Positions 6,512 through 12,813 of a stretch of DNA of 29,095 bases are shown in pieces. Both the position numbers and the translations under genes were made by a program. The stretch comes from JBAQMG01 sp049302575. Its GTDB lineage: Bacteria; Bacillota; Desulfitobacteriia; Desulfitobacteriales; Desulfitobacteriaceae. Under the pieces are notes generated by a model that saw only the letters and a program-made list of their open reading frames with translations, was not told the origin of the DNA and ran no database searches. How positions within the stretch are numbered: position 1 is the stretch's first letter; each line of letters begins with the position of its first letter. Location: NCBI GenBank assembly GCA_049302575.1, contig JBAQMG010000123.1:1-29095 (forward strand), given 5' to 3'.

Positions 6512-6535
6512 TTGTAAAGTAAAAATACTTTACAA
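6512..6535. promoter_or_regulatory. Inverted repeat at the ylxM transcription start
   Basis: TTGTAAAGTA (6512-6521) and TACTTTACAA (6526-6535) form a perfect 10-bp inverted repeat with an AAAA loop. It lies 3 bp after the -10 box and just before the ribosome site (AGAGGAAGG, 6536-6544). It could be a repressor operator or a 5'-end stem-loop that controls mRNA stability or start access. Confidence 0.5.
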
Positions 6536-6551
6536 GAGGAAGGATTCTGGT

Positions 6552-6920
6552 ATGAAGAAGTTTGCCGAAATGGCTCTCTTGGTGGATTTCTATGGTCCAC
6601 TACTTACTGAGAAGCAACGGAATGTTTGGGATCTTCACTATCAGCAGGATTTTTCCTTAGCAGAAATAGCCGATCTCGCTAAGATTAGTAGACAAGCAAT
6701 CCATGATTTACTCAAGCGTACCGAAAAGATTCTCGTTGGCTATGAGGAAAAATTAGGTCTTGTTGAAAGGTTCTTAACAGAACGTGATAAATTGTTGGAA
6801 GTAGACAACTTATTAACAGAGTTAGTAACTCAGGAACTATTCGAGAGTACTGTTAAAGCAAGACTTGAGCAAATTCAAGCGCGTATTCATGAAGTCTTCC
6901 TCAAGGTTTCCGAAGAATGA
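6552..6920 (+). CDS. ylxM: YlxM family helix-turn-helix protein (SRP-associated)
   Basis: A 122-residue all-helical protein with a sigma-70 region-4-like helix-turn-helix at about 24-57 (NVWDLHYQQDFSLAEIADLA, then KISRQAIHDLLKR). The second half is coiled-coil-like. This is the YlxM/p13 family found next to ffh in Firmicutes, where it modulates SRP GTPase activity in streptococci. It has its own promoter, and AGAGGAAGG precedes ATG 6552. In most relatives ffh follows within a few tens of bases; here about 180 bp of hairpins and heptamer repeats separate the two genes. Confidence 0.93.
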   Translation: MKKFAEMALLVDFYGPLLTEKQRNVWDLHYQQDFSLAEIADLAKISRQAIHDLLKRTEKILVGYEEKLGLVERFLTERDKLLEVDNLLTELVTQELFESTVKARLEQIQARIHEVFLKVSEE

Positions 6921-6923
6921 ACT

Positions 6924-7008
6924 CGTTTTGCTATAACAAAACGTCGGGGCTTCAGGTGGAGAATCTACTCCACCTGAAGTCAAATGAAAGCCCACTTAAC
7001 GAAGTGGG
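6924..7008. repeat. Cluster of three hairpins between ylxM and ffh (REP/IS-end-like)
   Basis: Three consecutive inverted repeats are seen: CGTTTTG/CAAAACG (6924-6930, 6937-6943), a perfect 12-bp stem CTTCAGGTGGAG/CTCCACCTGAAG (6950-6961, 6968-6979), and CCCACTT/AAGTGGG (6991-6997, 7002-7008). None has a T-run. A set of spaced hairpins like this resembles the end of an IS200/IS605-type or REP element, but no transposase remains. Confidence 0.5.
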
Positions 7009-7041
7009 ACATCTTGGAAAATGATTCACAATTCGATCTGG

Positions 7042-7083
7042 TCTCGGACCTCCGACTTCTGACTTCCAACTTCTGACTTCTGA
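7042..7083. repeat. Heptamer array A (period 7 bp)
   Basis: Six units in strict 7-bp register: TCTCGGA, CCTCCGA, CTTCTGA, CTTCCAA, CTTCTGA, CTTCTGA. The array ends 19 bp before the likely ffh start and replaces the place where a Shine-Dalgarno sequence and leader would be expected. Confidence 0.75.
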
Positions 7084-7102
7084 TTTGAAAGTGGGTACGG
7101 GC

Positions 7103-8473
7103 ATGTTTCAAGGCCTTGGAGATAGATTACAAGAAACCTTCAAAAGGTTAAGAGGAAAAGGCAAGCTTAATGAAGCTGATGTTAACGAAGCGATGCGCGA
7201 AGTACGGATGGCTTTGTTAGAAGCGGATGTTAACTTTAAAGTTGTAAAAGATTTCGTGGCAAAGGTGAAGGATCGCTCCATTGGACAAGAAGTTTTAGAA
7301 TCTCTTTCTCCGGGGCAACACGTCGTTAAAATTGTTCATGAGGAAATCATTGCCTTAATGGGTGGTGTTACTAGTAAGATTCAGATTTCTTCGAAGCCCC
7401 CTACTGTCATTCTTTTAGTAGGTTTGCAAGGAGCTGGTAAAACAACCCATGCTGCTAAGTTGGCTGTTATGTTTAAGAAACAGGGTAAACGTCCTCTTCT
7501 TGTAGCCTGTGACATTTATCGACCGGCAGCTATTAAACAACTTCAGGTGCTAGGTGAACAAATTAAAACACCTGTTTTCTCCGTTGCTGAAGCATCTCCG
7601 GTGGAGATCGCCAAGGCTAGCTTGGCTCATGCTACCTTAAATGGCTCAGATGTTGTCATTATTGATACTGCTGGACGACTCCATATTAATGATGAGTTAA
7701 TGGGTGAACTTCGAGACATTAAGACGAGTGCTAAACCTCATGAGATCTTGTTAGTGGTGGACGCAATGACGGGTCAAGATGCCGTAACTGCAGCCCAAGC
7801 TTTTCATGAACAACTAGGCATAGACGGTGTTATTCTCACAAAACTCGATGGTGATACTCGAGGTGGAGCAGCTCTTTCGATCAAGGCTGTCACTGGATGT
7901 TCCATTAAATTTGCAGGTGTCGGGGAGAAACTCGAGGCTCTGGAACCTTTTCATCCGGAACGAATAGCTTCTCGTATTCTAGGAATGGGAGATGTCTTAA
8001 CCTTAATTGAAAAGGCTCAAGAGGCTTTTGATGATAAAAAATCCAAAGAAATGGAACAAAAACTCCGCAAACAGGAGTTTACCTTAGATGACTTTTTAGA
8101 ACAGATGCAACAAATAAAAAAGATGGGTCCTCTATCTTCAATCTTAGAGATGATCCCTGGTGTGGGGAAATCTCTTAAAGATGTACAAATTGATGAGAAG
8201 GATATGGGGCATATTGAGGCCATCATTCGTTCCATGACCTCTGAAGAACGGCGAAAACCAGCTTTGATTAAGGACTCTCGCAAACGACGTATTGCTAAGG
8301 GTAGCGGGACAAATATTCAAGAGGTTGGGCGTCTTCTGAAACAGTTTGAACAAATGCAAAAAATGATGAAACAATTTGCTGGTGGTAGTTCTGCTGGTGG
8401 TATGGGGCTCCTTGGCAAGGGTAAAAAAGGGAAAAAGGGGAAAAAACCTGGCTTTCGTTTTCCATTTGCTTGA
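7103..8473 (+). CDS. ffh: Signal recognition particle GTPase Ffh
   Basis: Ffh binds signal sequences and SRP RNA and delivers ribosomes to FtsY. With ATG 7103 it has 456 residues. The N domain is followed by P-loop GLQGAGKTT (107-115), then DTAGRLH, TKLDGDTRGG and a methionine-rich M domain with the RNA-binding SRKRRIAKGSGT motif and a K/G-rich tail (GKKGKKGKK). The family begins MxFxGLxxRL, which selects ATG 7103 over an in-frame TTG at 7085 lying inside the heptamer array. No good Shine-Dalgarno is seen before either start (only GTGGGTACGGGC), unusual for a housekeeping gene here. Expression probably comes from the ylxM promoter. Confidence 0.96.
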   Translation: MFQGLGDRLQETFKRLRGKGKLNEADVNEAMREVRMALLEADVNFKVVKDFVAKVKDRSIGQEVLESLSPGQHVVKIVHEEIIALMGGVTSKIQISSKPPTVILLVGLQGAGKTTHAAKLAVMFKKQGKRPLLVACDIYRPAAIKQLQVLGEQIKTPVFSVAEASPVEIAKASLAHATLNGSDVVIIDTAGRLHINDELMGELRDIKTSAKPHEILLVVDAMTGQDAVTAAQAFHEQLGIDGVILTKLDGDTRGGAALSIKAVTGCSIKFAGVGEKLEALEPFHPERIASRILGMGDVLTLIEKAQEAFDDKKSKEMEQKLRKQEFTLDDFLEQMQQIKKMGPLSSILEMIPGVGKSLKDVQIDEKDMGHIEAIIRSMTSEERRKPALIKDSRKRRIAKGSGTNIQEVGRLLKQFEQMQKMMKQFAGGSSAGGMGLLGKGKKGKKGKKPGFRFPFA

Positions 8474-8479
8474 TATAAT
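8471..8479 (+). promoter_or_regulatory. Possible extended -10 promoter for rpsP, overlapping the ffh stop
   Basis: TGATATAAT, a perfect extended -10, begins with the TGA stop of ffh. No convincing -35 lies 17 bp upstream (GCTTTC). If active, it gives rpsP a leader of about 70 nt. Confidence 0.4.
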
Positions 8480-8556
8480 GACAAGTTCTCAGGCTGCCAA
8501 AGGGGGTTGTACTTTCGTGTAGCTTTTGGATATCCTAATTTAGGAGGTGAAAATAT

Positions 8557-8820
8557 ATGTCAACTAAAATTCGTTTGCGTCGTATCGGTGCTAAAAAGAA
8601 TCCTTTTTATCGTGTAGTTGTAGCAGATTCTAGTGCTCCACGCGATGGACGGTTCATTGAAGAAATTGGTTATTATGATCCTACGAAAAGCCCGGAAGTT
8701 TTACAAATTGATGAGGAAAAGGCCTTGAAATGGCTGGCAACTGGGGCTCAACCTTCTGATACAGTGAAGTCTTTGCTGCGTCATGCTGGAGTCATGGCAA
8801 AGTTCCGCTCCAAAAACTAA
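8557..8820 (+). CDS. rpsP: 30S ribosomal protein S16
   Basis: An 87-residue S16 with the family N-terminus (KIRLRRIGAKKNPFYRVVVADS) and the GRFIEEIGYYDP segment, a helix-proximal 16S rRNA-binding protein needed for 30S assembly. Length is normal. The start is fixed by TTTAGGAGGTG before ATG 8557. It lies in the standard ffh-rpsP-khpA-rimM-trmD order. Transcription may come from read-through from ylxM-ffh or from the possible promoter at 8471. Confidence 0.98.
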   Translation: MSTKIRLRRIGAKKNPFYRVVVADSSAPRDGRFIEEIGYYDPTKSPEVLQIDEEKALKWLATGAQPSDTVKSLLRHAGVMAKFRSKN

Positions 8821-8842
8821 GTGTGTTTGTGGGGGTGGTATT

Positions 8843-9073
8843 ATGAAAGAACTTGTAGAAATCCTGGCTAAAACTCTGGTTGATCATCCTGAAGATGTCA
8901 TAGTTTCCCTAACGGAGACAGACAAGACCTTGAATATTAAATTAGTAGTTGCCCCAGGAGATATGGGTAAGGTTATCGGAAAACAGGGTAAAATTGCCAA
9001 TGCTATGCGTTCGTTAGTTAAAGCGGCAGCGGTTAAAGACGGTCGTCGGGTACATTTAGACATTGATCAATAA
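8843..9073 (+). CDS. khpA: KH-domain RNA-binding protein KhpA (YlqC)
   Basis: A 76-residue single KH-domain protein. The GxxG RNA-binding loop reads GKQG within GKVIGKQGKIANAMR. KhpA forms a complex with KhpB/EloR in Gram-positive bacteria and affects cell elongation and mRNA handling. ATG 8843 follows GGGGGTGG and starts the conserved MKELVEILAKTLVDHPE segment; an upstream in-frame ATG at 8783 would overlap rpsP and add unconserved residues. A terminator-like hairpin and heptamer arrays follow, which split the usual khpA-rimM pair. Confidence 0.95.
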   Translation: MKELVEILAKTLVDHPEDVIVSLTETDKTLNIKLVVAPGDMGKVIGKQGKIANAMRSLVKAAAVKDGRRVHLDIDQ

Positions 9074-9077
9074 TGTT

Positions 9078-9100
9078 AAGAAGGGCTTATGCCCTTCTTT
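9078..9100 (+). terminator. Terminator-like hairpin after khpA
   Basis: AAGAAGGGC (9078-9086) and GCCCTTCTT (9091-9099) form a perfect 9-bp stem with a TTAT loop, 5 bp after the khpA stop. The T-run is short (TTT) before it passes directly into the heptamer array, so termination may be partial. Confidence 0.6.
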
Positions 9101-9233
9101 CGTAGTTCGTGGTTCGTAGTTCGTGGTTCGAATAGCAAATATAAAAATGCAGAGTACATCGAGATTCGTGCATCACATAAATCGTACTAAGAGTCTGAGG
9201 TTCGAACATCGAATATCGAACTTCATACATCGA
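9099..9233. repeat. Heptamer arrays B and C (period 7 bp)
   Basis: Array B (9099-9133) reads TTCGTAG, TTCGTGG, TTCGTAG, TTCGTGG, TTCGAAT. Array C (9199-9233) reads GGTTCGA, ACATCGA, ATATCGA, ACTTCAT, ACATCGA. The DNA between them is more degraded but keeps ACATCGA-GATTCGT at 9156-9169. The arrays fill the khpA-rimM gap. Confidence 0.75.
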
Positions 9234-9250
9234 GTTAGGGGGTTCAGGCT

Positions 9251-9751
9251 ATGGATGAGGTTTTGGTCGGAGAGGTTTTGCGTTCTCACGGGGTACATGG
9301 CGAATTCAAAATTTATCCGATAACACATGATCCCCATAGATTTCAGGAGTTGAATGAAGTAATCCTGATTAAAGGGGAAGTCAAAAAGCGTTTTACAGTT
9401 AATAGTGTTCGCATTCAATCGGATTATGTCTTTCTTAGTCTTGAAGGGATAACCACCATAGAACAGGCTAATAACTTTCAGGGCTGGGAAGTTAGGATAG
9501 ATCGTTCCGTAGTACCTCCCCTCGCTGAAGGTTGGTACTACTTTGAACTAGAAGGAATGAAGGTTTATGAAGGGCCAAATTGTCTCGGTACAATTGCCCA
9601 GATTATAAAAACTGGGGCCAACGATGTCTATTTAGTGAAAGGTCCCCAAGGGGAACTCTGCATACCCGCACTCAAAAGTGTCGTAAAAACCGTGGATGTT
9701 GCCGAACAACGTATGGAAGTAGTTCTTCCCTTAGGTCTTCTGGAAGGTTGA
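9251..9751 (+). CDS. rimM: 16S rRNA processing protein RimM
   Basis: A 166-residue RimM that helps mature the 30S head and binds S19. The N-terminal domain begins VLVGEVLRSHGVHGEFKIYP with the G-x-H-G-x-x-G motif. The C-terminal PRC-barrel contains GANDVYLVKG and ends in LPLGLLEG. ATG 9251 follows TTAGGGGGTT. trmD starts 5 bp after its stop, the usual rimM-trmD coupling. Confidence 0.96.
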   Translation: MDEVLVGEVLRSHGVHGEFKIYPITHDPHRFQELNEVILIKGEVKKRFTVNSVRIQSDYVFLSLEGITTIEQANNFQGWEVRIDRSVVPPLAEGWYYFELEGMKVYEGPNCLGTIAQIIKTGANDVYLVKGPQGELCIPALKSVVKTVDVAEQRMEVVLPLGLLEG

Positions 9752-9756
9752 GATTC

Positions 9757-10572
9757 ATGCACTTTACAGTATTAACATTATTTCCGGAAATGTTTATCTC
9801 TTTGCAAGAAAGTATTCTTAAACGAGCTCAAAATGCTGGATTGTTAAAGGTTCAGCTTATTAATTTTAGAGATTACGCCTTAAGTAAACACAAGAATGTG
9901 GATGATGTTCCCTATGGTGGTGGAGCGGGAATGGTCCTGAAACCTGAACCAATTTATGCTGCGGTACGGGCTTTGCCTGAAACGGTGGGGTTACGCAAAG
10001 TGATCCTACTTACGCCTCAAGGGAGAGTTTTTCGTCAATCAATGGCTGAAGAGTGGAGCAAATGCGCTGAAATAGTTTTAATATGTGGTCACTATGAAGG
10101 CTTTGACGAGCGCATTAGAGAACTCGCTGATGAAGAAGTTTCCTTAGGCGATTTTGTTCTAACCGGTGGGGAACCTGCTGCTATGGTTGTCATTGATGCG
10201 GTAGCTAGACTTATTCCCGGTGTATTAGGCGAGGCTGCTTCCTATCTTGAAGATTCCTATTCGAATGGCTTATTAGAATATCCTCAATATACACGTCCGA
10301 TGGAATTTGAAGGAAAACGTGTGCCGGAAATTCTGATTTCAGGACATCATGCCCAGATTAACAGCTGGCGGCGAAAAGAAGCCTTGCGGCGAACATTTTT
10401 GCGACGCTCGGATTTAGTACAAAACTTAAACTTGGAAACCAGCGATTATTTATTATTAGAGGAACTTGCCGAGGAAAACTTGGCGATTGCTGTCTGGCGG
10501 GAGACCTGGCAACACCTTCGTCCAATTCCTAAAAGGCGGCGTTCAAGCAGGAGGGTAGATACGGATGGGTGA
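9757..10572 (+). CDS. trmD: tRNA (guanine-37-N1)-methyltransferase TrmD
   Basis: A SPOUT (trefoil-knot) methyltransferase that makes m1G37 in tRNAs and prevents +1 frameshifting. With ATG 9757 it has 271 residues. It begins MHFTVLTLFPEMF, and has VPYGGGAGMVL, LLTPQGR, LICGHYEGFDERI and SLGDFVLTGGEPAAM (knot and SAM site). Family members usually read GGE-x-PAM in the last motif; here it is GGE-PAAM, a small variation. The C-terminus carries an extra basic tail (KRRRSSRR). The frame also opens further upstream inside rimM, but ATG 9757 matches the family. It overlaps the next gene by 8 bp. Confidence 0.96.
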   Translation: MHFTVLTLFPEMFISLQESILKRAQNAGLLKVQLINFRDYALSKHKNVDDVPYGGGAGMVLKPEPIYAAVRALPETVGLRKVILLTPQGRVFRQSMAEEWSKCAEIVLICGHYEGFDERIRELADEEVSLGDFVLTGGEPAAMVVIDAVARLIPGVLGEAASYLEDSYSNGLLEYPQYTRPMEFEGKRVPEILISGHHAQINSWRRKEALRRTFLRRSDLVQNLNLETSDYLLLEELAEENLAIAVWRETWQHLRPIPKRRRSSRRVDTDG

Positions 10573-11122
10573 TCTCTATGTAGCCTTGATACATGCCCCA
10601 GTCTATAATAAGAATAAAGAAATTGTAACTACTTCGATTACGAACCTTGATATTCACGATATAGCCAGAAGTTCAGCTACCTACGGAGTAAAAAAGTATT
10701 TTTTAGTCCATCCGGCAGAGGCGCAAAGGGCTTTGGCAGGGCGGATCATGGGTTTTTGGCAGGAGGGGTTTGGCGCAGAGTATAATCCGGATCGGCAAGA
10801 GGCGTTTACCCTAGTACGCTTGGCTGTGGATTTAGCAGAGGTTCTTGAAGATATTAAGTCGGAACAGGGTATTAGCCCGTTGTGTATAGCGACTGATGCG
10901 CGAGCGTATTCGAATTCTATTAATTATGCGGCAATGCGGCAACGTTTAGAAAACGAGAGTAGACCCTTTCTTTTGCTTTTTGGAACTGGTTGGGGAATCC
11001 TGCAAGAAGATGTAGAAAAAGCAGACTTAATCTTGGAACCCATCTGTGGTCCTAGTGAGTATAACCATTTATCGGTACGTTCGGCAGTGTCGATAATTTT
11101 GGATCGGTTAAGGGGGAAATAA
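10565..11122 (+). CDS. SPOUT-family RNA methyltransferase (TM1570-like)
   Basis: A 185-residue protein starting with DLYVALIHAPVYNKNKEIVTTSITNLDIHDIARS, the signature of the Methyltrn_RNA_4 (TM1570-type) SPOUT family. LLLFGTGWG and PICGPSEYNHLSVRSAVSIILDRL form the knotted cofactor site at the C-terminus. The RNA target is not established for this family. It overlaps trmD by 8 bp with a ribosome site (AGGAGGG) inside the end of trmD, so the two are made together. A fold-back repeat begins 14 bp after its stop. Confidence 0.9.
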   Translation: MGDLYVALIHAPVYNKNKEIVTTSITNLDIHDIARSSATYGVKKYFLVHPAEAQRALAGRIMGFWQEGFGAEYNPDRQEAFTLVRLAVDLAEVLEDIKSEQGISPLCIATDARAYSNSINYAAMRQRLENESRPFLLLFGTGWGILQEDVEKADLILEPICGPSEYNHLSVRSAVSIILDRLRGK

Positions 11123-11135
11123 ACGGGTAAATCGG

Positions 11136-11434
11136 GTAAATCACTATTGCACGTTCGCATGCACTCCATTTGCTACTCGTTTGTCGATAAGGCTAAACGA
11201 CAAAACCTCTGGGCTTTACTGCAAGTGAACCAGTTGTCGTTCTTAACGCCTTATCGACTGCACTCGCTCACGCAAATTTCGCTAAATGACTCACTTAGCA
11301 ATAGTGATTTACTGGCCTTGGTACGGCTTGGGACGGGGTAGAGATTGCGATTATCCAGTAGGGGCTTAACGCCATATCGTTGCACTCCTGGCGTAAATTC
11401 CGCTAGACACGCCCACTTAGCAATAGTGATTTAC
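11136..11434. mobile_element. MITE-like fold-back element with duplicated right end
   Basis: GTAAATCACTATTGC at 11136-11150 is repeated inverted, perfectly over 15 bp, at 11298-11312 and again at 11420-11434. Inside, the segments 11185-11203 and 11234-11256 are also mutually inverted (CGATAAGG...ACGACAA against TTGTCGT...CCTTATCG), so 11136-11312 can fold on itself. The stretch before each right end is similar (CTTAACGCC-TATCG-TGCACTC ... CACTTAGCAATAGTG), showing that about 122 bp were duplicated in tandem and then diverged. No coding capacity. Target-site duplications are not clear. Confidence 0.65.
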
Positions 11435-11632
11435 GGGTTTGGTTACGGGAAGCCGATTTAGATATCCTGAGTGGTAGAGGTATAAAAATAAACTTTGGGG
11501 CTGCTATTAGACAAGGTTGTGAAGGAGATATGAAATCAAATTTATTCACTTGGAAAGATCGGGTTGATTTCTATAATCATGATATAATGTTAGAAAAAGG
11601 ATGGTATGAGTCATAACTGGAGGTGGGTTGAG
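11435..11632. other. Intergenic stretch upstream of the Uma2 gene
   Basis: No gene is supported. A possible promoter, TTGGAA (11550-11555) and TATAAT (11572-11577) with a 16-bp spacer, lies about 60 bp before the start of the next gene. A 28-codon frame from 11530 has its ribosome site too close to the ATG to be credible. Confidence 0.4.
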
Positions 11633-12208
11633 ATGTCGATTAATAGTATTAGAACCGAAGGTTTGTATACGTACGCTCATTACTTAACTTGGCCTGAAGA
11701 AGAGCGCTGGGAACTTATTGATGGTGTACCTTTTGATATGACTCCAGCTCCTTCTACCAAACATCAAGAGATTTTAGGGGAATTACATCGTTTATTCTCT
11801 CAATACTTACATGGAAAGCTTTGCAAAGTATATCTTTCGCCTTTTGACGTAAGACTTCCGAAGGGAGACGAAAAAGATGGTGGGATTTCGACTGTCATTC
11901 AGCCTGATTTAACCATTATTTATGATCGCTCCAAAATTGATGAGCATGGCTGTAAAGGAGCGCCTGACCTGATCATTGAAATTCTTTCTCCCTCTACGAC
12001 GAAAAAAGATTTAGGAGTTAAATTGCGTCTTTACGAAAGAGTTGGAGTTTCTGAGTATTGGGTGGTTCATCCCAATGACCAAACGATTCTTGTGTTCACT
12101 TTGAAAGAAGGAACCTATGCAACCCCTACAATATACAAAACACCGGATGAGGTTCTGGTACAATTACTTCCTGAGTTTTCCATTCTTTTATCTGAGGTGT
12201 TTTATTAA
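11633..12208 (+). CDS. Uma2 family (DUF820) putative restriction-like endonuclease
   Basis: A 191-residue protein of the Uma2/DUF820 family, which has a PD-(D/E)xK nuclease fold. Visible family marks are RWELIDGVPFDMTPAPSTKHQ near the N-terminus, QPDLTII, PDLIIEILSPST and the K-x-x-LY-x-x-GVSEYWVV segment. Its function in cells is unknown; the family is abundant in cyanobacteria and in some Firmicutes with many repeats. ATG 11633 has GGAGG 8 nt upstream; an ATG at 11606 lacks a ribosome site. It sits alone between a MITE-like element and rplS, so it is probably an accessory insertion into the trmD-rplS block. Confidence 0.9.
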   Translation: MSINSIRTEGLYTYAHYLTWPEEERWELIDGVPFDMTPAPSTKHQEILGELHRLFSQYLHGKLCKVYLSPFDVRLPKGDEKDGGISTVIQPDLTIIYDRSKIDEHGCKGAPDLIIEILSPSTTKKDLGVKLRLYERVGVSEYWVVHPNDQTILVFTLKEGTYATPTIYKTPDEVLVQLLPEFSILLSEVFY

Positions 12209-12229
12209 AAGAATAAAAGAAACTACATG

Positions 12230-12258
12230 TTGCGTAACTAACGAGGGTATGGTAGAAT
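12230..12258 (+). promoter_or_regulatory. Promoter of rplS
   Basis: TTGCGT (12230-12235) and TAGAAT (12253-12258) are 17 bp apart. Transcription would start at about 12265, leaving an 80-nt structured leader. Confidence 0.6.
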
Positions 12259-12263
12259 ATTGA

Positions 12264-12330
12264 TTGCTGTGATGAAGGATGGTCCTCTGACTGGTTAATG
12301 ATAACAGTTTATGAACATCTAGCAAGGAAG
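12264..12330 (+). ncRNA. Structured 5' leader of rplS, probable L19 autoregulatory leader
   Basis: TTGCT-gt-GATG (12264-12274) can pair with CATC-t-AGCAA (12316-12325), closing a 41-nt loop that contains a small GGTC/GACT hairpin (12281-12292). The 3' side of this stem abuts the Shine-Dalgarno AGGAAGGGGGG, so folding could control L19 translation. Leaders of this kind upstream of rplS are known in Firmicutes. The assignment rests on position and fold, not on a covariance match. Confidence 0.45.
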
Positions 12331-12343
12331 GGGGGAACTAAAA

Positions 12344-12688
12344 ATGGATTATATTCAAATGATTGAAGAAGAACAAATGAAAAAAGACCTCCCTGATTTC
12401 CGACCAGGTGATACTGTACGTGTTCATGTGCGTGTCGTTGAAGGTACTAGGGAACGTATTCAGGTTTTCGAAGGTGTAGTCATTAAATTGAACGGTGGAG
12501 GTTTACGAGAAACCTTTACAGTTCGTAGAGTGACACATGGAGTAGGGGTTGAACGGATTTTTCCGCTTCATTCACCAAGGCTTGATAAGATTGAAGTAGC
12601 ACGTCGTGGAGTAGTTCGCCGAGCCAAATTGTATTATCTGCGCGGTCTATCTGGAAAAGCGGCGCGTATTCGCGATCGACGTCGTTAG
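12344..12688 (+). CDS. rplS: 50S ribosomal protein L19
   Basis: A 114-residue L19 of normal length. It contains LPDFRPGDTVRVHVRVVEGTRERIQVFEG, followed by TFTVRR and GVGVERIFPLHSP, all typical of the family, which sits at the 30S-50S interface. ATG 12344 follows AGGAAGGGGGGAAC. It has its own promoter, structured leader and strong terminator, so it is transcribed separately from trmD upstream and lepB downstream. Confidence 0.98.
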   Translation: MDYIQMIEEEQMKKDLPDFRPGDTVRVHVRVVEGTRERIQVFEGVVIKLNGGGLRETFTVRRVTHGVGVERIFPLHSPRLDKIEVARRGVVRRAKLYYLRGLSGKAARIRDRRR

Positions 12689-12692
12689 GACA

Positions 12693-12724
12693 AAAGGGCT
12701 GGAGCAATCCGGCTCTTTTTTTTT
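12693..12724 (+). terminator. Intrinsic terminator of rplS
   Basis: An 11-bp stem with two G-T wobbles (AAAGGGCTGGA against TCCGGCTCTTT), a GCAA tetraloop and a run of nine or more T ending at 12724. Confidence 0.92.
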
Positions 12725-12726
12725 GG

Positions 12727-12746
12727 CATATCAGAAAATATAAGCT
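12727..12746 (+). repeat. Dispersed repeat, short copy 2
   Basis: CATATCAGAAAATATAAGCT agrees with the start of the copy at 25000 in 18 of 20 positions. As in the other two copies, it lies immediately downstream of an intrinsic terminator. Confidence 0.45.
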
Positions 12747-12774
12747 TTATCTTGTATGCTCATTAAACAGCTTG

Positions 12775-12796
12775 ATCATACTAACACTAGTATGAT
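12775..12796. promoter_or_regulatory. Inverted repeat upstream of lepB
   Basis: ATCATACTA (12775-12783) and TAGTATGAT (12788-12796) form a perfect 9-bp inverted repeat with an ACAC centre, 4 bp before the lepB ribosome site. It may be an operator or an RNA hairpin close to the start; no matching regulator is encoded nearby. Confidence 0.45.
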
Positions 12797-12813
12797 TGAG
12801 AGGAGAGCATTTG

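Noticed and set aside
9123..9323. 66-codon frame overlapping the heptamer arrays and the start of rimM
   Set aside because: It is produced by the repeats and the rimM 5' end in another frame.
9580..9756. Upstream extension of trmD into rimM
   Set aside because: The extra 59 residues overlap rimM in another frame and are unlike TrmD; MHFTVLTLFPEMF at 9757 is the family start.
11147..11341. 64-codon frame inside the fold-back element
   Set aside because: It reads through the inverted repeats of the MITE-like unit; no ribosome site and no protein-like pattern.
11530..11616. 28-codon frame before the Uma2 gene
   Set aside because: The GGAG is only 2 nt from the ATG, the peptide matches nothing known to me, and it contains the likely promoter of the next gene.
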